Of a stretch of DNA of 64,000 nucleotides, positions 45,124 through 58,465 are shown one piece after another. The notes beneath the pieces are model-generated. The model ran no database searches. It worked only from the letters and a program-made list of their open reading frames with translations, and was not told where the DNA came from. The stretch is from contig OX359250.1 in the NCBI GenBank assembly GCA_947179485.1, positions 17,466,539 through 17,530,538 on the forward strand, given 5' to 3'. Both the position numbers and the translations under genes were made by a program. This stretch comes from Allacma fusca (lineage: Eukaryota > Arthropoda > Collembola > Symphypleona > Sminthuridae). Each line of letters begins with the position of its first letter. The stretch's first letter is position 1.

Positions 45124-45760
45124 CCGACTCTTCTGCAACCTTACAGATTCACTACACCACCAGACCGCAGGCTCGGTACTTATTTATATAGACACCGTAC
45201 TTGAAAATAAAAAAATACATTGATTTGGGGCAAATTTTAAACGATTGGTCATTCCGGGCATCATGATGCCCGCTTCGGATGCCGGGGTGAAACATTAGTT
45301 ACCAAAATTTGATTCGGGATTTGATTTTAAGCACAAAAGCATTTTATTTGGTATAAATCGGCATATAACAACTGGAGTAGTGCATTTCTAAGCGGCCAAA
45401 ACCAGGCCTGGTATCATGTTACCCGATCGGTTTTAAAAAAATAATTTAAGCTCCTAGTATTCCAGTGAACAAGTTTGCATCAATTCCGAGCCTCTAAAGC
45501 CCGTATTTAAGAAATAGCCTGGGGCGTACCACCTCCCTTCATCTCGGGACGTCAATGGGGCTCAATCCTGCCAGCAGTTTCTCAGGTCTGCCCATAAGCG
45601 ACGTCCCGTGATGACCCTGTGACGTCAGACAAGTGTCCCCTCGGGCTATTTCTGTGTTTTCTGTGAAATACTGTGTTTAAGGCAAAACCAACGACGCGAA
45701 TCGTTTCCATGTAATACCAGGAGCTTAAATTAATTTTTAGGGCCCATTCGGGTAACTATT
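45124..45760. repeat. Head-to-head repeat pair (inverted partner of 17230-17692)
   Basis: 45124-45600 is the reverse complement of 17230-17692 (about 95 percent by eye). Immediately after, 45598-45760 is a shorter, diverged copy in the opposite, plus orientation (GACGTCCCGTGATGA, then CTATTTCT, then AGGAGCTTAAATTA). The right-hand locus is therefore an inverted dimer. Confidence 0.75.
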
Positions 45761-45801
45761 TTGAATTCATTTATGAGTCATAAATGAATTCAAAATAGTT
45801 A
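45753..45801. repeat. Perfect 49 bp palindrome
   Basis: The arm TAACTATTTTGAATTCATTT (45753-45772, continuing ATGA) and its exact complement meet around the single base 45777, giving 24 bp arms with no mismatch. Confidence 0.95.
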
Positions 45802-46650
45802 TCACACGTGAAAAGGGTAGCATTTAAAATATCGACGGGTTTACCGTACTATGAGCCACGACTTGTCAGCACAATTTTGCCTTTCCCAAAAATATTGATC
45901 CCACTACTGGAATGCGCATTTGGTTTTAGAACACAGCGAGCCATGCACAAATTCTGCTCAGATTTCGTTGTGTACCAAATTTTTTATTAACTGTGATGAT
46001 CTATCACTCAAAAAATTTGGATTGCGACCTCATGGACTCCACAGTTTCGTCCTAGATATACTGTAGATATATTTAAGCATGCATTTACAAACATTTCGTG
46101 AAATATACAATTTCACTCAGAAATTAAATTACCCCCGGAAAGTTTGCCTAAATATTATATCCGTATTAACGCTCCGCCAATTTCTTCATCTAGAATGAGA
46201 GAGCATATACGAGGGAATTTTATCCAATCGCTAACTTTATATAATACTAACATCACAAAAGTATGCATATGTACGTACGTAGATGAGTTTGTTCACAGGT
46301 GTTTTAAGGCGTATCGGTATGTATAATCATTTTAATGACCAATTGTGAACGCTCACTGTCTCTGGTATATGATTTTTGTCTTACTACTGTATAATATGTA
46401 TTATGTATCAGTCATCGTGAGTATTTGATGTATTGGCTGTGCTGCAATGAGTGTGTTTATTTTTAGTACGAGCTTGAATCAATGGTTATAGTAGCGTGGG
46501 TGTCGCCAATGCATTAAAAGATATTATAGGGAAGTATTGTACACACTCAAAGAAACAAACATCAAAAATAATAATTTATTTTATTTTTCACATGCAAAAA
46601 TATTTCATTTGTACACTTGGAATTATTAGTACACCTAGAAGCTATAGCAT
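45802..46650. other. Intergenic, no feature seen
   Basis: AT-rich sequence with frames no longer than 60 codons and none with a recognisable domain. Confidence 0.5.
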
Positions 46651-46656
46651 AAGAGG

Positions 46657-46830
46657 AAAGTCAACTCTCGTTATAAGGGGTGCTTAAGTGAGAGCAAACT
46701 GTGTGCCCTTAAAAGCACTAATATGCACATATCCTCTGCATTTTATTAACAGGTATTGGTACTGAAAATCTCGATTCCTTAAAACCGAAATCCCTTGTAA
46801 GGACATCCCTTATAGTGAGAGTTTACTGTA
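46657..46830. mobile_element. Pogo/Tigger-like MITE remnant
   Basis: AAGTCAACTCTCGTTATAAG near 46658 and the inverted CTTATAGTGAGAGTTTACTG near 46809-46828 resemble the terminal repeats of pogo/Tigger elements (usual start CAGT-AAACTCTC). About 175 bp in total, without coding capacity. Confidence 0.55.
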
Positions 46831-47423
46831 ATTACTAAAATGTTACATAAATATAGTGAGTCTATGCCAAACGAATATCTATGAGCACAAACAACTGTTC
46901 AACTATTTGGTAGTAACTAACTGTGGTAACGATAACCTTTTTGCGGAGGTGAGGGATAATAGTTGAGCTTCCAACTAGATTTCTGCTGTAGGTCAATGGT
47001 TGTGGTAAATACAGTTATTGGGAATTATTAGCGTAGTCTACGCAGTATTTTGTGGACCATCAGAAAAACATATGTAGGATTGTGTTAAGACTAGGGGAAC
47101 TAGGGATGAAATGCTTAAATAATTGATCATATAAAACGTTTATATGAAAGAATAGGAACAGAAGAACCTGAAAAAATAACAATGCCAAATAACCACATTC
47201 TGTATTGTGTCAGTAATGATACTCAGACATGACAGAGATTTCCAGATTGGAATTTCCTTGTGAATCTTACACAGAATAATTCCCAATTGAGGACTTTAAA
47301 AAATCGTGCGATTTATAGGATTGTCATGGAAATTACTACCGTAACATATAATCTACATATAGTCACTGATCACAAGGTAGTCAAGTTGTCAGGTATTCTT
47401 GAAAGGTAATGAAGATTTCAACA
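46831..47423. other. 3' flank of the M28 peptidase gene
   Basis: No coding frame or clear repeat is seen in this AT-rich stretch. Confidence 0.5.
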
Positions 47424-50400
47424 TTAAGGATTTTTTGGTTGCATCCATTTGACAAAGTTCATGAGGTACTTGAGAGGGGATCCTATACCCCGTGGAGATG
47501 AGTTCTTAACATTGACACTTCCGGTGCTCAAGTAAACGTTACTGCTGTAGGGCTCCCTTGTATTGTTCGATTCTCCCAAGTCACATTCACTCATGTCCAC
47601 AATGGTGTCAGTTAAAGCTTGCGTAATTTTCTCTAAGAATTTTATGTTGTCTGGGTTCGCATTCAAGCTCACCTGCAAAAGAAACATTTTTTATGATAAC
47701 AATTATTTAATACAAGATAACTTGGTTTAATACATACGTTCTATGGCACAGCGTTGCTTTTTATTTCAATGTAGAATTTTAGACTAAATTTTTACTCTAT
47801 TGTTGGGTGTTCTTGCTGGCGCATTTACGTACCATTATGTGTAGCTATTTTTTTGAAGGTGTTCATACAAACCATGTTAAATGAAACTTTGAGCAGAACT
47901 TAACATTTTCCTGGAATATGTTCTTTGGACATTTGCACATGTAACACAAATTTATTCGCAGTATTTGGCTAATAGCAGTGTTCAAAGTTCGGAGGTTTGT
48001 GCTGTTTTACTTCTTATTTGGCTTATTTGCAACATCGTGATCAGTTCAACTAAAAATCTGAATGAGATTTTGTGTCAAGTATGAGTATACTGGATTTCGA
48101 AGAATAATAAACGCGTTTACATTTGAGTTCAACCTTGAGTATTAAATTACACTCGAGATCAAACAGATGTTTAAATTTGCACTACATGCAGCTTGCAACC
48201 TACGGTTCCTATTCTACTTTCCAGATCAACTTTCAACTGAACTTCTCACTCGAGTATTGGACACTTGAGTTTTTACTTAAAACTTTCAATTCGTACTTGT
48301 TTAACTTGATACTCCAGTTTGAACTCAAGAGTAACTTATACTCACAGTCAGAGATGTAGGGTATTTTCAAGAAATTTTATCAGATATTTTTGAATCTAGA
48401 TCACATTTCTTTGTACGAAAAATAATCAATTACATTTGCTAGGTAGGCTTAAATATCCTTGGTAGTAATCCCATCTAGATTTCTCTTGTTTTATACATTT
48501 AAGAGATTTTTATTTTGACAGATTGTGTTGGCGTGGTGCTATCATAATTTGCACCCATAACTCATTGTAAGAGCTTGCTTTTGGGATTACAGATGATTGT
48601 CCTAGCCTACATGCTTGTTCGTCTGCATACAAGGATAATTTAGTGCTTCCCTAATTCCACCCACGATGCATACTAAAATATTCTATCAGAAGAGTAGCGG
48701 AGACGGATGGTGTGATATGTACAGGCTGTCACTGTACTCAACTTATACGGCTAATTTAATTTAAGATGTGCGAAATTGTTACACACGAGACCCTGCAAAA
48801 CATTTTTACGAAACCAAAGAAGCATCTGTAAAAATTTAAGAAGCACGAGGGAATTATTGTAGTAAAAGAAAAGTGCATTTTTTCCTGTCACATATTTCCC
48901 GGTTATTCATTTTGACGTTCATTAACGCTTGCAACTATTCAGTTTTACTTTGTCCCTGATAATTTACTAGCTCTCTCATAACTGCTACAAAACAAAGCCG
49001 CTTCGTGGTTTATTATTATTGTTTTGTCACTGACAATTATTAAATTGTGAATTTTAGCTATAATAATTATTATTATGATTGTTAGTTATTACCTCAGGTC
49101 CATCACAGACGGTATGGTAGCAATTTCTCATGTTGCCTCTGTACGGTCCGGTATCTGTCATCAGAACTGCATTCAGAGTATGAGGAACAGCAGAGTCATT
49201 CATGTACCAAAATCTAGCATGATCACTCCTTAAGAAGTTTAAATGGTCAGCTAGGATTTCCAGCTCGGGTAAATCAGCCGTGAGCATTAAAGGGATTGGC
49301 TTTAGCTTAAACTTTTGATCATGGTTGGATTTGCCCCAATGGAAGTGGAACTTCTCAGCCAGTCTGTTGTCAACATCGCGTCTGTAAATCATTGAGAGGA
49401 AGTCACCCTTGTACTTCTCGTTCGCTACTTCATCATACACATCAGGGACGACTAAGCTCCAGTCCGTAGGGAAAGTTTGGGAGTACTCCGTATCATTAAA
49501 GTCCATTATAGTGTCCATGATGAACGCACCCTAGTAATTGAGTAAAATCCTGTGACTCAAAAAACACCCGCTCAATCACGACAGAAGAGGAACTTTCTCT
49601 GGGATATTTTCGTTGAGGAAAAATCTATTACCTGGAAGGCAGCCATACCAACTTCCTTGGGGAAATTAAGTTTCAAAACTTTCATCAAATACTCCTTGAT
49701 GAATATTAATGATCCCTGAGAGCCAACTTCCTCCAAGTCGAACGCCACGAATATTATCGTATATTTTGGCCTTCGTAAATAGAACAAATTGAATACATTT
49801 TCAGATTTTAATCAATCAACACACTGAAGCCCTACTGTCTACAATACATGGAGCAAACTGAAATACATATAGCAGAACAAAGTGTGACGCTCTATTTCCT
49901 CAAAGTAAAGTCACAGATAGGGCTGTGTGACGTCAATCAAAGGTATAGGAAACAAATTGGGAAAAAGATTTTGGAGGGGAAAAATATATAAATTATTCAG
50001 TAGACTTTCAAGTCCACATGCCTTAGCACATGTTAACTCACTTGCATGCAGAATGTGCTATTGCTCTTGCAGTCTCTAACATTGCTGCTACTCCAGATCC
50101 ATTATCATCCGTTCCCGGAGTGAAGTTCACAGTGTCCCAGTGAGCTCCGACAACCAGGGGCTTATCATTTGGGGTTCCCCATTCCTTCCCTTGTATAACC
50201 CCGATAATGTTTGCACCTAGTGGCACTTGCGAGTTGTCGTACTATGATTCAGGAAAATACCATCTAACAATTTTATAATAATTCATCCTAAACGCTTATT
50301 TTCGTTTCTCGGTGAAAATTAATTTAAACTCCGCGCGCTCCTCTGTGACTGGCTTCACATCAAACCACATGTTTTGGGCGTGTACGCCCTGCGCGTGCAC

Positions 50401-53400
50401 GTCTTGCGCGAATGACTTCGTCACTATCAGCAGAGGTGTGGAAAATACATTAAATTTATGATCAAAATACAAAATACGGAAACATTTCCAGGAAAACCTA
50501 AAATACGAATATAAAATACAAATCCAAGAGTAACTTCTACATCATTTATTTGCGGATTTTATGCTCGCTGCATTTGTTCAACCTGTCCAAAATTTAAGTA
50601 GGCTTTTTTTAGCAGAAGGAGGACAGAAGCCGAAGACTGGCGGTAAGATTCAAAATGAGCATCTATTTACCATTAAAACGTTTATGAGGACAGTTTCTCT
50701 AGATGCTCTTGATAGTTCCCGTATTTGCATGTATTTTAAAACTATATTTTTTTGTATTTGAAATACGGGGTGGGCAAGGGTCAAAAAGTAAATAAATACA
50801 AAACCACCACGTCTGAACGTACAATTTCAAAATACGAGTTACAAAATAGAGGAATTTTTTGATGCCGACAAAATACGAAAAATAAAATGTAGTAGAAATG
50901 TTGATAGACAGATATGTACAAGATGTCGTAATTTACGGCAATGCAATACGAAATACAATATATTTCAAATACTATACTGTATTTCAAAAATACGGTATTA
51001 CAAAATATCCCACACCTCTGCTATCAGGACTCCGCGGCATATAAGTACAAATGAAGGATGGCACGCTACAGTGACAAACTCTACAAGCCAATGAGACATG
51101 AGACATGAGACTGCATAGTGTATAGTGCACTGTCTCTAATCTCTTTTACTGGGGCTCACAACACAACATCACATGCATCTCACAAGCAATTAGGTTACAA
51201 GCCACTGAAACTGCACAATCTGTAGTAGTATGTCGTATAACACCACTATTACTATGAACATGAACACGAACATGGATTTCCACCGTTTGTTTACTTCTGA
51301 AGCGCGCTTCCCTCGACTGAACCTGATTTACGATTTACACGAATTCCTTTATATGACATTCATGAAGTGCAAGTAGTTCATGTTCATATAGGCACCAATT
51401 ACGTTGGAGGTGGGTGGTGATTCATGACCAGCAACACCAGATACTCAAAAGCGCAATGCATCGCAATGCTTACATGCACAATAATTTCAAATGTTAAGGA
51501 GAAAGCAAGACATATTACAAAAAGTTTGTCTATGAAGGTTCGAAGAGCGAGATTCATTTGAACAACTTTGGATCACGTCATCCTATGAGATACAGTGCAA
51601 AATAGACAGCGGAAACAAGGGGATCCCTACTGACAATGAGAGGGGTACACTAAAAACGTTACTATGCCAACTTTCAAGGGGAATTAAACAATTTGGAATT
51701 CCAACAGACCGCCGACAAAATTCCAGTCATTAGCCGTGCAGGAACAAGCAAGAAAGAAGCTCTATTTTTTTTTTACTGTAAATGATACCAACCAGTGTTG
51801 CCAGACGTGTAGGATTGGCCTGGAGAGTCCAGGAATAGAGAGATTTTTGTTCAAGGAAGGAAACTATTCTTGAACGTCAATGTCCACGAATGTGGATTGA
51901 GGACATACAGTATTTGGAGACTCCTAAAATAAATTTATGATTTCCTTTCCTGGGAACAGTACACAAAAACCACCTCTGCAATTCCAATATAATGTTTTGT
52001 TTTTCCAGCCTACACAAGCATCACAACACAAGAGGTGTTCACCTGTGATAGCGCAAATATTGTCCTTTCCGGAGAAACTTTTATACCTGTATTTAATCCT
52101 AACTGAATACTTCGGTGGTATATCAAAAAACATTTCAATTTTTACAGTTTTTTCGAAATTTCCTGGTCAAAATTTTGAAAACCCCGTAAATACAATCAAA
52201 ATTTGATTTGGGATTCCACGAGGGTTCGAACAAGGTATTTTGTAACAGTGAACTTTTGTTTGCACTATTTGTTTTCAATGGAAATTATTAAGCGGCTATT
52301 TTTTTCAGTTAGAAAAGTGACCCCAATGAAATTTGTCCGGGCCAATTCCTTTATGTTACGGACCCAAAAGCTTGAATTGCAAGCAAAAATTCTACTTGCC
52401 TCAACGGAACCCGTCCTACTTCTATTTACTTTCCTGTTGGAATTCTCAAAGGGTAATAGTATAGGACCTCTCACAAGTGCCTCAGACATTAACATTTTAA
52501 ATAAATAGTCCTTATCATTGCTTTCTACCTTCAATTTGAACCTAACTGTATAAAAAAATATGTGTGCAAAGACAATGTTAATGATTGAGGCACTTTTTTG
52601 TGTTACGAATAATAAAAAATATTATTTTTCAAATTTTTGTCAGCACATGTTAATACCTAACATTAATTACTCTGCCCCATATATTTCCTTAAATTCGGAC
52701 TACATGTCAATATACTATCACTTCACCCCTTTAGTGTCTTTAGTGTTAGTGCTTGTCACATAGGTATGATTTTTATTATATGACGTGACGGTTTTTCGGA
52801 GGGAATTTTCACGTCGTGAATACGCCGACATCGACAGGATTGTTTCCCACTTTCCCATAGCTACCTTAAAAAGTCTATGCAGGAATTTTAAATGTTTACT
52901 TTCAGCAATGCTGACAGCCGCTCAAGTGAGAATTTTACAAAACCAACCTTGAATAATTGCTACATGCCACGCAAGTTGATTAATGCTACAAGGAAGGAAT
53001 ATTGAATTAGTGAGTGTGAAAGGAAGGGCTCACTATGTTCATAAACTGGAGGGGCTCAAAACGTTGAATGGTAGTATGAAGTCCACTTGTGTATTGGAAA
53101 CTGTCCGAGATGTACTTCTTCACATACTCCTTAGCCGTCTCATTCGTAACATGACTCCTGGGGTACATGAAAACATTCTGGAGCATCCACTCTAAGTTGG
53201 CTTGCTTAATGACTGGTTTCTTCCCAGCATGCGGGAGAGTAATAGACGATACATCAAAATGCCTTGAATTGGCCCTCGAACCATACGTGGGTTGATTGCT
53301 GAATCCAGAAGCCACATTACTCACTCTCCTGTCGGATCGGGAGTTAGTTTTGACCGAGCCCGCAAAGAAGTAAGGATTTTCATTCAATTGTTCCAATTGG

Positions 53401-53594
53401 GAGAGGCCGACCAAAGATGAGGTTCGATAAAATTCTCGGTTGTAGTCATTGGCCTGTTCAAGATTCAAACTAGGATCCCTATTTAGAATTTCCGGTTCCT
53501 TTTCTATTATCCTCCCAAAAACTGCTCCTGCTATGACAGCGGCCCATAGTGCTGAAATCATTTGAAAAAAGAGGGATAATTTGCAAAATCTCAT
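47424..53594 (-). CDS. Secreted or membrane-anchored M28-family metallopeptidase, five exons
   Basis: Exons 53594-53034, 50241-50042, 49770-49632, 49530-49093 and 47672-47424 join in phase with GT-AG borders to give about 528 residues. The chosen ATG starts a signal peptide or signal anchor (FCKLSLFFQMISALWAAVIA). Upstream in-frame Mets exist (to 53666). Zinc-ligand and catalytic motifs of M28 aminopeptidases appear in order: AHWDT (His), GTDDNGSG (bridging Asp), AFDLEEVGSQGS (Glu pair), SDH with a later Asp, and NCYHTVCD (last His). Expected activity is co-catalytic zinc exopeptidase cleavage outside the cell or in the secretory pathway. The large second intron (50242-51... to 53033 on the plus map) contains a hAT-type MITE. 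No damage is visible. The substrate is unknown. Confidence 0.87.
50431..51020. mobile_element. hAT-type MITE, 590 bp, in an M28 intron
   Basis: The ends are CAGAGGTGTGG and its inverted copy CCACACCTCTG, the classic start of many hAT elements. They are flanked by CTATCAG on both sides (50424-50430 and 51021-51027; 7 bp visible, with hAT normally giving 8). The interior repeats AAAATACGAA/AAATAC-type motifs on both strands. There is no transposase. Confidence 0.82.
51028..53033. other. Remainder of the first M28 intron
   Basis: No nested gene is supported. Opposed open frames at 51924-52534 overlap one another and lack domains or matching splice sites. Confidence 0.55.
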
Positions 53595-53666
53595 TTGTAA
53601 TGAGACTTGGTACTGTTTCCAAAAAGGGAGTTTCATGTAGGTAAAGCCTACGACGATCTCATACAA

Positions 53667-54597
53667 GATGAGCTCACAACCATTTCATTTTTCGATAAGA
53701 ACAGGGAAATTTATTTCGAACGTGGGATATACATAATCTGTTGAGTATATTGTACCCTGAATGTCTTAACTTAGTATGCATTGCTGGGAAATAAAGGAAA
53801 AATGTGGGAGCAGTTTATCCGAATTTATTATGCTACTGTGCTTGCCCTTTTTTAAAAATCCTGGCAGCTTTCCATTTGATTCATTTCAAGCCTTTTGACA
53901 TTTTGATGAAGCTCATGGTGAAATTTTCTAATTCTATAACTTATGTCATGCTAAATTGTCAAGCAACAGCTTTAGGCTCTTCAATGTGTGTTTATCTCAA
54001 GCCATCATCTCCCAGATTGAGATGATCCCACTGTTTTCAAACCGGATTACGTAAGTTACACGTAAAAGTTGAATTCCACTGGGGTATACGTACTCGTCAT
54101 ATGTGGAGGAGATTCGTATGAAAAAATCTGTGACCATCCCACAACCAGGGATTAACTACTACTTTCTGTCCTAGTACAATGCCTGTAAAGAGGTATTGCA
54201 GAGTTTGTTTTTTAGGGGCAAAGCGAAGCGCGCGTCAAACCAATGACACCAGGCAATTCAATTTTACAGACGTAGGTGAGGTAAAAATTAGGAAGCCTAT
54301 TGTTTTTAAACGAGATCTGATCACTCGTATTTTTTGGTATTTTTATCGGAATAGATAGATATTCTTAAATGTAGTTTTTGAAGTATTTAAATCCATATTG
54401 AATAAAAAAAAAACTGTATCCAATGCTTAGATATCGGAAAAATCCGTCACATTGTGAAGCTACCCTCGTAAATTCAAACAAACAAAAAGAGTTGTTTTAC
54501 TCAGCCATAACATAATCCTTAAAAAACTACTTGTTGGAATACAAAATTTGGCCTCCATATATTTCGAATACTCCAGCCTTGGTAATTATATGTAGGG
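53667..54597. other. 5' flank of the M28 gene
   Basis: No gene is seen and no clear TATA box could be chosen for the M28 promoter. Confidence 0.45.
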
Positions 54598-54694
54598 AAA
54601 CCGAGATATTAAACTTGCACCGTCTATAATCGGATTTGTCATTCACATCAATCGGCAGATGTGACACGAACTGGTATTGGCGTAATTTGAATAT
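54598..54694 (+). repeat. Dispersed repeat copy (partner of 11112-11227)
   Basis: It shares CTATAATCGGATT and the GGCAGATG region with the copy inside the MGAT4-like intron. The sequence that follows, around 54810-54875, resembles 16918-16990. Confidence 0.6.
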
Positions 54695-54949
54695 GAGTGT
54701 CAATATTTTTGTATTTACTCACTGGTAGACATTTAAACATTTTAGGGTAATTATAGGGGAAAGTATATAATTATTATAGTTACAAGCTCGTGCTGTCACA
54801 TCACATAATGGGGTTCCGCTTCGCCCCTTAGTGACTCTGCACATATAGTGCTGATCACAGATGATTTTTAAAAATCTGCACACACCAATAAATAAACCTA
54901 TCATAGGAGTGCCAATCATCCTACTATTTCCTTTGGATCTATCCCAATT

Positions 54950-57900
54950 GATACAAGGGAGTATAAAAAAATGTATAGTGAATATGTAATTACGTATTAT
55001 GTAGAATATATAACCCCAACGAACCTGTTGAATGTAGGAATGAGATTTGTCTCCCTGCCATTTTTTTTACAATAGATCTTGTCCTCACTGAAGTTCACTG
55101 TGAATAAACGTCAAAAAAAAAAGAACCGGCCCACTCTCATGGAATTTTTCACTCCGGGTTTTGGCAATACTTTTTGGGGCACTCGTATGATTTTGTCAAT
55201 TTGAATAAAATATATTATAACTTGGTAAAATTTAATTTAACTGGGAGCCCGTTTTTCCTATTTTTTGTCGACCCAAGCTTCGGGCTTTGATATGTTAAAT
55301 AATGTGAACGGGAACTTGGAATGAGGATGATTTGCTTTCATTGTTCAAGTAAGACTGGAAGCTTCCTCAAGTACAGACTGATCTTTATATGATATTTATT
55401 TGTACTAAAAAAGTAGTGCTGAAAATCCTATGGTTATGGTCGTGATAAATCAGATTTTAACTTGTCACTGCTGATGAGGCCCAGGAGTAAGAAGCATATA
55501 TGGGGAATGAATGGTGAGATTGTAAAAAATGTTGAGAGTGATTGGTCAGGTGAGGAAGAAGTGAGGTAAAGGCTATGGAAGTAATTTCAACGAGACTCAT
55601 CTTCCTGCGAAAATGCAAGTATCGTTCAAAAGGAGTATGTACATAATTATATGCTGGAGATAGTGTACCTCTTTCAATTTCCCGTTATTTCCCTCACTCG
55701 TCATTAAAGTACATTATAACATTATAGCGTGAAGTTTACATGGGAAAAGCTTGCAAATGTGATTTGTCAATGCTAATAAGGCATGTCATAGAGGAAGGGG
55801 AAACTTGAATCAAGGAAAGTCGACGACGCTTGCCTTAATAAATCCAGTTTGTAACAATACGGTCACTCTCTACTTAACAACAGTTTAAAGGCCGCATTTA
55901 GGTTTACGTCCTTTTGAGCTATATTTTCCCCAGTCTCAATTCAACGAGGGACTTAACAACAACAAACAACACAAAACACAAGAATAATTGACGTCATGCT
56001 ATTTTTCTCTATTATCTCTCATGGATTAAATGTGATTTGTAAAATGTCTCTGTGAGAAGATGTACATATAGATATGCATCCCAATATAAACTAACCATCT
56101 CGTCTCTTCAACAAGGGAAGTTCTGCGTGCCATTCAACTTCACAAGGAGAGTTGTACGATACCTTATTGAGCAAATGCAAGCCTATCTTACAAAACCGTT
56201 CTCTGAGATGTATGTGTATGTGACCCGTCTCAGAAAAGTGACATAGCTTTACTACATAGTAGTTGTATGGACGGTAAGTATAGTATGCTATAGGCAGGCA
56301 TGATTATACCCAGATTGCACTATATCCTGTGTATGCGTGAGTGGGTAGGAAAAACCAGATTCAGATGTAGGAGTGCACGCAGTGCACATGGGACTAGAAT
56401 AACAGGCATAATGAAAAGAAGATCACTTTTCCTTGTCAGTAATTTTAAGCATTGCATTTTGCCTGTCACTTGTGAAGTGAAGAGGGAAAAAATCCTACTG
56501 ACCCGCATAATGAGCAACATTAATTGCTTGACCTCAAAACCCATTTTATCCTCCTCACTTTGGAATTCAAGGTCTCATTTAAATGTTAACTTTAAACCAG
56601 GGATAAAACTTGCACATGCACGGCCACAATTACTATTAATGTGCAAATATACACAAAGGAGGGAGACATAATGTGGGTATAAGTATGTACATGAAATATA
56701 ATTCCCACAAAACTACTTACATATGGACTATGGACTCACTCCTCTGAGAATCACTTATCATTCAATTAGTATTTGAGTAATAACGCTTCACAAACGACCC
56801 TTTACTTATTCTCTCGCCACCAAACTTAATTTTATTACCATAAACCAATCCTTTTTTTTGTGGGGATGATCCTCCTTATTTTATTTGTAGAGGTACTTTT
56901 TTTTGTCTCCTCGTCATGCGTGTTTACTGTCCACGGTCCATAAGTTAACGACCAACTGTTTTATTTTTTTCTTCAAAAACCCTTGTCTCTTTACACTATT
57001 TTTATGGACTGTAAGTAGCACAAATACCTATATTATACATAACATATTGCATTACAAGGTCGCCCTACCATAGTAACACTTTGTTTCCCCAGATATTATT
57101 CCTCAAGATTTTGTTTTACTGTATTGTTGGATGTAAATTCTGAAGAGTAACCAATCAGAACGTTTATGCGTATTTGGTAATTTCCTGGACACCTTATGAC
57201 TTCAAAATGCCCCTACCCCTGTAATCCGTCAAAAAATAAGTTTTACTAGAGAGGTATACTGTGACCGTGCCTAAGTGAAAGGAAATTAAAATCAAATCAA
57301 AATATTGATGAGTTTTGTATCTCTGAAGACCTTGTCTGTAGTTAAATCAGTGGCGTTGACAAATTTCGAACAGCTCCTTCCCAGGAACGTACATGGCCTT
57401 GAATTGACCATGAAGTTGAAAATCCGAACCCGGCTTGGGATACAAGATGGGACGGATTTGTCAGCAATATCCCGCCACTCTTTTATTTCTATATATCAGC
57501 GGCTACATCTCTATGTAGCAGCATTACATATATTCAGAAAAAAAACGGGAAAAAACTTGTCCTAATTGACTGTATCTTAGATAAACATTTCCTCGATTAG
57601 GAAACTTTTCTTCCGAGCTAGCGCCTATTACCCTGTTTTTTTTTCTGGGGCACAAAATACTACATGGCAGAGTCGCTATAATATTATCAAACGGGTTGTA
57701 CACATCTCAAGGAAGTATCAAATGTACATATTTCCTTCGGATTTTAGGTTTTGTATTTTTAGAGCACTTGTTTTGAATTTTCGACAAATTTTGGGGAAAG
57801 CTGATTTTGGGAAATTTGACTAAAGGAGTGGAATGAAAAGTCACCCCTTCCATGGGCACTGAGACTACGGAATCTTCAGAAGAAAGATTCCATTTCTAAA

Positions 57901-58465
57901 AACATTTTTCTAGTTGAGAATAAGTACATACTTACCCAGTACGCACCTCATTTTCTTGAGATTTTAAAACCCAAGACTGTAAGACCGTCGTCACAATATC
58001 ACAGCTCTGAGGCATAGACTTCAATAATTCCCAATCTGTCAGTAGTAATATTTAGCACAGAAAAATCCAAGAAAGACAGTAGTTTCCCGTCTGATATTGG
58101 TCCTTGGAAAGAAGTACAAGGCTTATGATTTGGGAAATGCCCCTTTAAAGGTGCCCCCCTTCAGGAAATTGACTCAAGATTTGGAAGAATTTAAAAAACA
58201 AATTATTTATTCAGAAAAGATTCATCGACACACACATATCTTGTGAATTACTTTATTTTTTGTGTGGAAGCTTCACTTGTACAACACCTCCCGAGTCACA
58301 GGCATTTTGTATACGAAATTGCAGATTGCAGCTCAAGTCGGGCTGAGTGACGGGAGATTTTGAGTTTATTTCCCCACTAAAAAAAAAAATCAGAAGTTGC
58401 CAGACTTTCACAAGTAAGTACGTCGGTTTAAAGACTTCTTATTCCGAATGTACTAAACTGACGTA
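54950..58465. other. Intergenic, no supported gene
   Basis: Open frames (up to 123 codons, at 56300-56671 and 57305-57565) have no domain, overlap opposite-strand frames and lack splice partners. No repeat family was recognised here apart from A/T tracts. Confidence 0.45.
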
